From positions 372,001 through 436,000 of the forward strand of contig JAJJXM010000047.1 of the NCBI GenBank assembly GCA_024516155.1: 64,000 bases of DNA, in the 5' to 3' direction. Of the stretch, positions 1 through 9,627 are shown one piece after another. The DNA comes from Pyronema omphalodes. Taxonomy: Eukaryota; Ascomycota; Pezizomycetes; Pezizales; Pyronemataceae. The translations under genes were made by a program, and so were the position numbers. The notes beneath the pieces were generated by a model. The model had not been told where the DNA came from. It worked only from the letters and a program-made list of their open reading frames with translations, and did not search any database. The number at the start of each line of letters is the position of its first letter. The first letter of the stretch is position 1.

Positions 1-2082
1 GAGCATGATGAAAATGAGAGGTTCATGTCTGTTGAACCTGAACAGGCTCCTGAAGCTGTGGTTCAAGAGGAAACTCCTAAGCCTACAGAGAACTTGGCTG
101 TCACTGTTGAAGACGTTGAGGATGATGATAATGCACAGGAGTTTATGGATGCTTCTGACTCTTTTGAGGAACCGGCTGAGGATGTTGAGATTGCTGAGGC
201 TGATGTTGAAATCCCTGAGGCTGTGGTTGATGCTAAGCCTGATGCTGAGGTTGCTGAGAATAAGGATGAAGGTATGTTTACATTTATACGGGGCTTGATT
301 ATACATGCTAATAGTGGAATAGAATCCGAGGCTGAGAATGAGCCTGAGGTTGCTAAGCCTGCGGCTGATGAGATGGACCTTGCAGTTACCGTTGAAGATG
401 CCGAGGATGTCTATGACATTCATAACGAAGTTAAGGAAGCACCTGTTGTCGAGGATGAACCTGAGCAGAAGGCTGAGCTTGACGAGCACATCCCTGAAGT
501 TCCTACCGTTGAGTTTGACGACGCTTCTGATGCCGAGTCTGATGATGGAGAGGATAATGATGATGAGCCAGCTGGACGCTCGCTTTCTGGATCTCTTTAT
601 GCGCCGTCTGTTATTGATGAGGGAGAGCAGCAGATTACTGAAATTGAGATTGATGAGGTACAGGAACTTACTGCCACTGTTACTGAAGAGGCTGAGGTTG
701 AAGAGTTGGAGGAGGAGGTTGAGGAGGATGATAATGAGGAGGATGATGATGAGGTTGATATCATCGAGGTCAAGGTGGAGACTACTGAGCAGGTCACCGT
801 TGAGTCTGGTGATGCGGCTGTTGTTCAGACTGTCGTTGAGGAGATTGTTGAGGAGATTGTTGTTGACCACCAGGAGCAGCAGCCTGTAGAGACTGCAGAG
901 ACTGAGGCTATTGAGGTTGATGAGCCTGCCCAAGAGGCTGAGGCTGTTGAGGTTGCTGAGCCAACACCAGCCCGGCCTACTCGCACTCCCAGAGGTATAT
1001 CCACACCCGCATTGCCGTACTTTAATACTTTCAGAAATATTGATACTGACTTTTATCTAGCTAAACGCGGTGTTGCTGCCCCAGCTATGATTATCACTGA
1101 TGCCACACCTCCTGTCACCGGCAAGAAGTTCCCCCAGACCCCCAAGCTCGCTCGCGACTTGAAGGGTCTCGGTGTTCCCGCCGACATGTTGGAGACAGAA
1201 GCACAATCTCCCCGGTCATTGCGTGCCCGCACCCGCTCTGCTACCCCAGCTGAGGTTCCCCAGCCTCAGCCTGCGAAACGCAAGCGCGGCACCGCATCAC
1301 CCGTCTCACCCACAGGATCCGAAGCCGGTAGTGATCACGAGGAGCCTGAAGCCCCCGAGCCAGAGATTGCAGCCAGAGAAACAGGCCGTAACACGCGCCG
1401 TAAGATCTCTGCTACACCTGAGCCAAGCAGTCGTCTTGCAGGCACCCGAGGATCAAGAGCTTCTTCCCTCCGAGCCACCGCGACTCCGGAGCCAGTTTCT
1501 CGCCCAACTAGAGCTGCGGCTACCCCAAGAAGAACTACCAGGTCTACTGCAACCCCGGAGCCATCTGCTATCACCGCTACCACCGCTGCTACAGCCGCAA
1601 AGAAAGCTCCTACTAGAACCAGAGCACCGGCTAAAGCCCCAGCACCAAAACGCGGTAAAGCAACCACCACCGCCAAAACTCCCAAGAAGCTACCGACGGT
1701 AAAAGAAGCGCCCACTCCGGCCACAGGCAGGAAACGTAAACAAGCCATCGAAGCGCCCTCCGAAGAACCCATGCAGCCCGAAAGCGAAGGTGAAGGTGAA
1801 ACACAAGAACCGAAAGAAGAACAAGAAGCACCACCATCAAAACGTACCAAGCGTTCCGGCGGGGCTTCTTCAATTCCTGGACCTTCAGCTACTGCATCCC
1901 GTGCGGCTTCTCGTGCGGCTTCAAGAGCCCCATCCGTGGCTCCTCGCACTACTCGTGCTTCTTCTACTGTGCCGTCTAGAGCCCCGTCGGTTGTCCCGTC
2001 TAATCGTCCCTCGCCTGCTCCGTCGGTTGCGTCGGTTGCCTCCGTTGCTTCGGCGGCTGGAAGGAGGAAGACGACGGCAACA

Positions 2083-2113
<31 letters not shown>

Positions 2114-2169
2114 CGCCTCAGAATGAACCGACTAGGAGGTCGACTAGAAGTACTAGGACACGGAAATAG
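1..2169 (+). CDS. Low-complexity acidic/basic nuclear-type protein (5' partial)
   Basis: The reading frame is open at base 1, so the gene starts upstream of the window; the stop is at 2167-2169. I read three exons, 1-271, 323-994 and 1061-2169, giving at least 683 residues. Both introns (51 and 66 nt) are in-frame and would be read through without a stop, but they have GTATGT/GTATAT donors, GCTAAT and TACTGAC branch sites and ATAG/CTAG acceptors, and the segments they remove interrupt the composition. The N-terminal half is very acidic (Glu/Asp/Val rich). The C-terminal half is Arg/Lys/Ser/Thr/Pro rich, with a TPEP motif recurring three times, a ten-Gln run at bases 2083-2112 and a basic RRSTRSTRTRK end. 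No catalytic domain is visible. A chromatin or nuclear scaffold role would fit the composition but is a guess; I do not recognise the family. Confidence 0.75.
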
Positions 2170-2390
2170 GGTTAGGTGTTTAGTACTGCTGAGGTGGGGA
2201 GGGGAGGGAGGAGGGTAGGGGGGGAGAGGGGTTATGTTGAGAGAGATTAGGAAGAGGGGATGGAGGGATGGTGGAAGGGGAGGGAGAGGGATTTGATGTT
2301 TTGGGCTGCTTTTGGGCTACTTTTTGGTTGCCTTTTGGATACTTAGGTTATACTTTGGTAGTGGATAGTGGGTAGTTGTTTATTGGTGAA

Positions 2391-2460
2391 AAGGAGGAAG
2401 GAGGAAGGAAGGAAGGAGGATGTGACGATAGGAGGAAGGAAGGAAGGAAGGAAAAGAAAA
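2391..2460. repeat. GGAA/GGA purine tract
   Basis: Nearly pure purine run built from GGAA and GGAGGAA units, interrupted once by a TGTGACGATA segment. Confidence 0.8.
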
Positions 2461-2908
2461 AGCATGAGATTACAGTAGGATTCAAAGATGGGAGTGGAGG
2501 AGCGAAGGAAAAAAGATGAGATAAGATGATGGGAGCATATGAGGATATGAGGATAGGAGGATAGGAGGATACAAAGATACCAACTTGTTTTACCAGTCTG
2601 TTTACTTGTTTGTTTTACCTGTTAACCTGTCTGTTTTAGCTGTTTGTTTACCCTGTTTATTAGTTCCATTCTTCAGTTTTTTCAGTTTTTCATTTGGAGT
2701 TATTAGCTGCTTTTACCGTTTTTTTCTTCTTCCAGTTTTTTTTTTCTGCTGCTTTTTTTTTCTTTTGGGGCATCTTTTTTACTTTTTACTTTTTACTTTT
2801 GGGGATTTGGCGTTTATTTTTTTGTTGTTGGTTTGTTGGTTTAAGATTAAGTTAAAGAGAGATTAAGATAGGTGATTAAGTTAAGATTAAGAGAGATTAG
2901 GTTAAAGA

Positions 2909-2943
2909 TTATGGTTATGGTTATGGTTATGGTTATGGTTATG
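2909..2943. repeat. (GGTTAT)n hexamer array
   Basis: About five to six perfect GGTTAT units. This is not the TTAGGG telomere repeat of most filamentous fungi. Confidence 0.9.
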
Positions 2944-3019
2944 AGTGTGCTTTGTGATTGTGCTTTGTGAGTGTGCTTTGTGAGTGCTTTGTGAGTGCTT
3001 TGTGAGTGTGCTTTGTGAG
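2944..3019. repeat. GTGCTTTGTGA minisatellite
   Basis: Six units of GTGCTTTGTGA with optional GT or GA linkers, directly following the GGTTAT array. Confidence 0.85.
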
Positions 3020-3034
3020 CATTATTATGGGACT

Positions 3035-3093
3035 TGATGGCGATGGTGATGGTGATGGTGATGGTGATGGTGATGGTGATGGTGATGGTGATG
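3035..3093. repeat. (GATGGT)n hexamer array
   Basis: About nine GATGGT units, the first of them a GATGGC variant. Confidence 0.92.
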
Positions 3094-3212
3094 CTATATA
3101 TAATCCCATACCATACCATTAAACGTTAAAATAGGTTCGGAAAAGAAGTTGAGGTTATGAAAAGAAGTTGAAGTTATAAAAAGAAGTTTAAGAAAGTTAC
3201 TTAAATCAAAGA

Positions 3213-3265
3213 TGCGGCTGCGGCTGGGGCTGCGGCTGGGGCTGCGGCTACGGCTGCGGCTGCGG
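3213..3265. repeat. (GCGGCT)n hexamer array
   Basis: GCGGCT units alternating with GGGGCT and one ACGGCT variant; a GC-rich island in AT-rich surroundings. Confidence 0.9.
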
Positions 3266-3267
3266 TA

Positions 3268-3329
3268 TATCCTATCCTATCCTATCCTATCCTATCCTAT
3301 CCTATCCTATCCTATCCCATCCTATCCTA
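3268..3329. repeat. (TATCC)n pentamer array
   Basis: About twelve TATCC units with one TATCCCA interruption. Confidence 0.93.
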
Positions 3330-3599
3330 ACGCAACCCAACATAGAACTTACAACGTAGAAGTCATATTCCCTCACTATCAAACCCTCTAAAATCAAACC
3401 CTTCACAACGCTACCCTCCACAGCCGAACCTTCTTTTTTTTTTTTTGCTTCATAAAGTATAACGGCCACAGTCTCGAGTCCCGAGTTCCGAGTTCCGACT
3501 GCCGATGGGTTTTTTTGGTATGGGAAATGGATTATAGGGGTGGGATATGTATAGGAAATGGACTTGTATGAGAAATAGACTTGTATGAGAAATGGACTT

Positions 3600-3855
3600 G
3601 TATAGGAATATCCCGATATAAGAATACCGTGATATAAGCAATATCCCCATACAATAGCCTCCTTGTACAAGAATACCCTCGTTTAAGAATATCCCGATAT
3701 AAGAATATTTCGATATTAGAATATCCCGATGTAAGCAATACCCCAATATAATAACCCACTCGTATAAGCAACACCCTAATATAATAACCCCCTCGTATAA
3801 CAATACATTCGTATAAGCAATACCCCAATATAATAACCCCCTCGTATGATAACTC
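3600..3855. repeat. Degenerate AT-rich tandem array
   Basis: Variants of CCCGATATAAGAATA and CCCAATATAATAACCCC alternate with CTCGTATAAGCAA over about 250 bases. The units are imperfect, unlike the neighbouring arrays. Confidence 0.7.
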
Positions 3856-3868
3856 CCTGATATAAGAT

Positions 3869-3893
3869 TCCCCCTCCCCCTCCCCCTCCCCCC
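3869..3893. repeat. (CCCCCT)n tract
   Basis: Four CCCCCT-like units; the complementary strand is G-rich and could form a quadruplex. Confidence 0.85.
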
Positions 3894-3918
3894 AAGGGCG
3901 CTCTTCTATCGGTCTGAA

Positions 3919-4078
3919 AGTTTACCTGGATAAGAGTTTACCTGGATCAGAGTTTACCTGGATAAGAGTTTACCTGGATAAGAGTTTACCTGGATAAGAG
4001 TTTACCTGTATAAGAGTTCACCTGTATAAGAGTTCACCTGTCTAAAAGCTCACCTGTCTAAAAGTTCACCTGTATAAT
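3919..4078. repeat. 16-bp minisatellite, ten copies
   Basis: Ten contiguous 16-bp units of AGTTTACCTGGATAAG. The first five carry CCTGGAT, the sixth CCTGTAT, the seventh changes TTTACC to TTCACC, and units eight and nine carry CCTGTCTAAA, so variants appear in order along the array. Confidence 0.95.
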
Positions 4079-4257
4079 GGTCCATACACACTTTGCTTTT
4101 ACTGTACCTTGTACCATTATAGCTTGAGCCATTATAACTTGTACCATTGTATACATCTTCAAGTTTCAGCTGTATATATAATACAATTCTTAATATAAAA
4201 AAGATGCTGTCTAATAACTTTTTCGAGGTACGATAACTATTGAATATATCATATAAT

Positions 4258-4281
4258 CATAGTCATAGTCATAGTCATAGT
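4258..4281. repeat. (CATAGT)n array
   Basis: Four CATAGT units followed by a poly-T stretch and a poly-G stretch near 4305-4346. Confidence 0.85.
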
Positions 4282-4520
4282 TATTTCCGGTTCTTGAATC
4301 TGTTGTTTTTTTTTTTTTGTTTTTTTTTTGGGAGGGGGGGGGGAGGTCTTTTTATATTAGTGGTTTATGTTTCTTGGTTTTGTTGTTTGAAGCTGTTTAT
4401 TAGTTTATTTGTTTTATGGCTTATGGGTGGTAGGTGGTGGTTTGGTGGGTGTAAAGTGGGGGGTGGTGGCCTGGTAGGGCGGTAGGGTGGTACATCTGAT
4501 ATCACTCGATGGGGTTTCTG

Positions 4521-4588
4521 TCTATTTGTCTATTTGTCTATTTGTCTATCTGTCTATCTGTCTATCTGTCTATCTGTTTATCTGTCCA
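4521..4588. repeat. TCTATTTG/TCTATCTG octamer array
   Basis: Three TCTATTTG units are followed by about five TCTATCTG or TTTATCTG units; the two variants are segregated rather than mixed. Confidence 0.92.
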
Positions 4589-4691
4589 TTTTTCTTTTTT
4601 TTTTTTCTCCATATTATGTGATATTTCTTTTTTATTCTTGATCTACGGAGAGAATATTAGCACTACCTTTAACTTAATTCTGGAGATATCA

Positions 4692-4749
4692 CAGAGATTG
4701 AAGAGATTACAGAGATTACAGAGATTACAGAGATTACGGAGATTGAAGA
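4692..4749. repeat. (AGAGATTAC)n 9-bp array
   Basis: Six units of AGAGATTAC or AGAGATTGA in tandem. Confidence 0.9.
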
Positions 4750-4928
4750 AATCACAAAAAAAGAAACTGCCATACCTGGTTGAAAAGTATTTTTTTTTAG
4801 TTTTGGTGTTTGTGTTAGTCTTTGGTTAGGTTACTGGTATTTGGTGGTGTAGGTTTTTAGTATTTAGTATACTTCTGGTGTGTGGGTTTAATGTAGGGAA
4901 GGTTCTTGGTCTGCGGGGATTTTTGTAG

Positions 4929-4980
4929 TGGGGATAGGGGATGGGGATAGGGCGTGGGGATAGGGATAGGGAGTAGGGAA
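4929..4980. repeat. GGGGATA G-rich array
   Basis: At least seven runs of three or four G separated by AT-containing spacers (GGGGATA, GGGATAGG), a G-quadruplex candidate on the plus strand. Confidence 0.75.
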
Positions 4981-5150
4981 GAGGAGGAAATATATATATA
5001 TGTGCCGGGTATACATATACATATGTACATGTGTATGTACTTGGTATACATGGAATAAATGGAATAAACGGAATATGTGTATTTCTACAGGATTCAACCG
5101 GAGTGGTTACCGTCTCATTCCCGGGTATACTGGAGACTTATGATAAAATT

Positions 5151-5179
5151 CATATCCATATCCATATCCATATCCATAC
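5151..5179. repeat. (CATATC)n array
   Basis: Four to five CATATC units. Confidence 0.88.
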
Positions 5180-5587
5180 CACATACAACAACATATGTTT
5201 ATCGCATCTTTTTGATTGGCTGTCTATTTATTCATTCTTTATGTATTGATGGTGCTATATAATATATCTACTTCGCCGTCTTGGACGGAACATGGTGGGT
5301 TCTGATATAGTGCGGTTCTTTATGGTGTACTTGGTTATGAGTTATAAGTTATGGATCATGATGCTGTGAAGTTATTAACTAACTGTAATCTGGACTCAGG
5401 ACTCGGGGCTTAGGGAAACAGAAATTGAAATAGTGGTATCACGGTGCGTATGTAGAAGAGTAGAAGAAAAAACTATATATATTCCTAATTATTGCTTTGT
5501 TGTTCAAACTTTTTGAAGTTTTAACCAAATTGGATTGGGAAACAACTGTTTTACGAATCTTGAGTAGTTCCACCATAGGCTTTTGAG

Positions 5588-5690
5588 CTTACATTTCTAT
5601 GGTTTACATTTCCATGGTTTACATTTCCATAGCTTACATTTCCATAGCTTACATTTCCATAGCTTAAATTTCCATATCTTAAATTTCCAC
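5588..5690. repeat. 15-bp minisatellite, about seven copies
   Basis: Units of TTACATTTCCATAGC. The first copies have ATGGT instead of ATAGC and the last copies have TTAAATTTCC, so drift runs in order from one end to the other. Confidence 0.9.
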
Positions 5691-7911
5691 AGAATAAACC
5701 CCATACCATACCCAAGCCTCGATTACAAATTACATATAAAACAACTCACCAGCAACTCCATCGCATTCCCAATATATATCTAAGCAGCCAAGCTTCCTAT
5801 CGAAATCACGAAAAGACAAGAATCAACAAGACAGAGGTGGGTGATGAATCATGATTGATGGTATTGGTTACAGTTCTAACAGAGTGATAACAGGACAGTA
5901 TCAACTAGCGCTTGTTCTTCTCCACTCCTCCATAGACGTGGCTCAACAGACTAACTTCAATAATTTTGACCCGGGATGATTCGGGAATATGGAGGTGAGT
6001 ATATTTTTTCGGTGACTGTATATATGCTCATGATTCATGATTAATGTACTCATAAGCTCTTGGGTAATTAGTTAATCCCAGTCTAGTTAGGGTTGGGATT
6101 ATGTGTACGGAATGTCAAGAAAGTTAAATTTTATATCAATATATATATTTATATGCTGTTATGCACGCAGCTGGATTCTTAATAGAAGATTATCGAGCGA
6201 AGATTGGTGTAATCAGTTACGTATAGCGTAATATATATTATTCTTCGCACAAGACTGCGTCCGTCGAATTGATGAATTGATTGATTGATTAATGAATCAC
6301 AAAATCTCAAGATTGACAGATCCAGAACTCGTAGATCTTGGATAATAGATCATTGATCACTGATCATATCCGGTCATGGTGTATAGTATAGTATTGTATG
6401 GTACAAACCCACGGCAGTACCTGTAGAAAAGCTTATCCTAATGTATCACGTAGACTGTAGTGTGTCCGAGTAAATACAGACGGCACTATTCAGTATACAG
6501 AATTTCTTTTTTCAGAGTTTCTATCAACTCAAGGCCCAGTACCCAGTCCCTGGCGTCAAACATCCGATATCCAGTAGACAGCATCCAGCATCTGGCATCT
6601 GGCAACCAGCGCTACTTCCTTACATACTTTACACAGCACAGTTCCAACTTCCGACAGATTGTAACTTGTGTCTGTGTCTGTGTTTGTATCTATTCCTCAA
6701 TATTTGGAATCCCAAACTCAACCCTGCATAGAATCTTAAAAGTTGCGCAAGATCAGTGAAAAATGGAGCGGGAAGCTACAGTTACTTCGACACTCTACGC
6801 TCGTGCGGCATATGTAGGCATGTATGTGCTACAGATCTATGAACTTTGCTTCTCCTGCTATCTGTCTGTCCGTTTTTCCATCTCTCCATCGGTTCGTTTA
6901 TTACATATAATAAAAATAAACATTGATATGCTATTATTTATTGAATCATATGCTGACAGAGGTCTAAAAGGCCCATACAGCATATCTATATGTTTATTAC
7001 ATGTTAAATATTTGCTACATATCCTGAAGACCTATTTATTACTATATATGCCTGTATTGAACTCCCATTCTCTCCGTCTCCGTTTATCAACAGAAAAGAC
7101 TTTTATTGTATGTGTAAATATAATCTTTATGCACGCATGTACATATCATATCAGCCAGCAGCAAGAACTCAGCCTATGTAGTTAGCTTTTAGCAAATAGA
7201 ACCCCCTTCCCGGGTCATCTGGCATTGTAGACAACACGTTAACAAAAAAGAATCGTCACCAGGAAGTACAATGCCGTCATATGTATTACCAATTTATGAC
7301 ATTTCTCAGCTCTCTACTCTCTGCCCATTAATTTCTTCGCTCATTTCTACTCCCCGAAGCTTTATTTAGCGAGAGAAAAATTTCATAGTTCTAGTCGCAG
7401 TAGTAGCAGTAGTACTTATGATACCATAGTATACTCCCCATCTCTATCTCTATGGCGTCATACCCAAGAAACAATACCCTCAACTAGCCTAGCACTTGTA
7501 CTCATTCTATATATCCGTGGACCGCTATACTCCGAGTGCATTAAAAAGAAGCCGAAGACGCATTACATACATACATAGACCACACACATACATAGACCAC
7601 ATAATTAACTATCCAAGAACCGCATAATCCACTATAGATGCATATATACATACATAAAAAAAAGGGGAGCATTTTTTTTTTCGTGCTGCAGATGACCTAT
7701 TTTTTCATTTAGTTCATTTAGTTCATTTAGTTTCCTTAGCTCATCACATCTATCACATCTATCACAATCACATCCATCACATGCATTACGCATTACGCAT
7801 TGCGAACCACTTTTGTCTGGGCTCTGCATGTGCTCCCAGACTCCCAGACTGCCAGACTACCAGGTCATATCGTTATATCTCATTGAATCTTGGGTTCAAT
7901 CATATCGATAC

Positions 7912-7945
7912 CATAGCATAGCATAGCATAGCATAGCATAGCATG
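7912..7945. repeat. (CATAG)n pentamer array
   Basis: Seven CATAG units ending in a CATGC variant. Confidence 0.9.
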
Positions 7946-7982
7946 CCATAGCACAGTCCCGCTCAATGGGTTATGGTCCGTG

Positions 7983-8010
7983 GGTTGTAGGTTGTAGGTT
8001 GTAGGTTGTA
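7983..8010. repeat. (GGTTGTA)n heptamer array
   Basis: Four GGTTGTA units. Confidence 0.88.
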
Positions 8011-9585
8011 GCATGAAGACTATTTCTATGTAGTATTTCCTGTATACAATACCCGTCTACTGTTGTTTTCTTTGTATAGCCGCTGTGTCTATATCGCCAG
8101 TACATATGTATCCGAGACTCGAGTAACTCAGTACATAGCAATCAATGTACTCCATAATCCGAAGCCCCCTTGTTACCGAGTGCTGGGGTGAGGATAACAT
8201 ACATAACATAACATGGTGAACATAACATACCGTAGCTTCGGAGAACCTACCTGCAGATATCAAGTGCACGGGTATGTATGTAGAAGTCTGGCTATGGCTA
8301 TGGTTATGGATACAAGTATAAGACACCGAGGAAACGAAGGCTTGGTGTTGTTGTGGTCTTGGACTCTTGGGTGTTTCGGATAATTACAATCAAAAGGTTC
8401 ACCATGTACATATGTATCTCTAAGCATCTATGTACTCACACACATCACATAGCATATCATAACATAACATATCAACTCCGTCCATCTGCCCGTCTGCTTG
8501 TCTACTCATTGACGTATAGCGAGCATTACAGTACCGCGGAGTTATAGACGGCAATCAAAAAAAATAAAGAGGCTAATATAAAAAAAACGGAATGGGAGAG
8601 AGAGAGAAAAAAAATTCTCTGCACGATGCATTGCGCTGTGCTTCGCTGCGTTGGGCTGCGCTGCAACGGGACATACTCGGAGGGGATAGATAGGGCCCAG
8701 GTACGATGCATGCCGATGCCAATGCCAAATAACCTCCTTTACCCTTCCCTCCTCACCCCCCCCCCCCCCCCCAAAGTCCCCAACAGAACTCAAGGAAGCC
8801 AAATTATATTAACCCATGGGTACGGTATAGACCTGTATAGCGCATCTCCCCACCATTTATCTTATCCCTCCGGGACCAAAGAGAAAAAAAAAATGACCGA
8901 AGCGTACATACATACATACGTAGAGTGAGATAATATATCCCGTGGCGATCTGTATGGTGGATCAGATCTGATTTGTTATGTTTCAAGTATGTATGTATTC
9001 TTTTTTAGGGTGGGAGGTTGAGATCGGTTCAATTTTCGTTTTTTTTTTTTTATTAGTTTGCATTCCTGCATTGGAACACCATACATACATTAGATAGGGT
9101 TGTCACTGGTCAGCTAACATGATATGAAGGAATCGTTTCAAACGAATATGTACAAAGACCACGTATGTATTCACGTCTGTTATTATTTTCTGTACCAAGC
9201 CTAAATTAGCCAAACTATGTACAGTCTCTATGAATATCGACTTATCGAGCGTAAAATATGATCATTGGGGTATCTACTCTAGCTAGCTAGCTATGTACAT
9301 ACATAAGCTACATAGTCTGTGTCACCAATCAATTATATTAGGGAACCAACTCGTAATTATTTTTCCCGGAAAGCAAAGCGACTGTTCCAGTGCCAGTGGA
9401 ACATGTGCACCACAGGGTAGGCTCACATCACATCAAGGCTCGGGCGGAGTACGAAGCGCGCATGCGTCTGCCGTTCAGCCGCCGATCCGCCTATGTATGC
9501 AAGACAACACGAATTGAGAGTTTTGGTGAATAGGCACGAACCCTAGATCGGATTTAACGACATGAAAAGAAATCGTATTTTTTTC

Positions 9586-9627
9586 CCAGTTGCCAGTTGC
9601 CAGTTGCTAGTTACCAGTTACCAGTTG
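9586..9627. repeat. CCAGTTG/CCAGTTA heptamer array
   Basis: Six heptamer units; CCAGTTG copies flank CTAGTTA and CCAGTTA variants. Confidence 0.88.

Larger units (their letters stand above)
2170..5800. other. Gene-free satellite-rich DNA
   Basis: No credible gene. The stretch is a mosaic of purine-rich and pyrimidine-rich tracts and many short tandem arrays of different unit length (5, 6, 8, 9, 13, 15 and 16 bp), listed separately. Open frames here are short, compositionally skewed and follow the repeats. Confidence 0.8.

Noticed and set aside
1335..1949. 204-codon minus-strand open frame inside the 5' partial gene
   Set aside because: Shadow of a GC-rich low-complexity region; the plus-strand frame is continuous with plausible introns and stop.
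2909..2943. GGTTAT array as a possible interstitial telomere
   Set aside because: The unit differs from TTAGGG, the usual telomere repeat of filamentous ascomycetes, and neighbouring arrays have unrelated units.
3035..5690. Regular arrays considered as a CRISPR locus
   Set aside because: Units are contiguous without unique spacers, and the DNA is eukaryotic.
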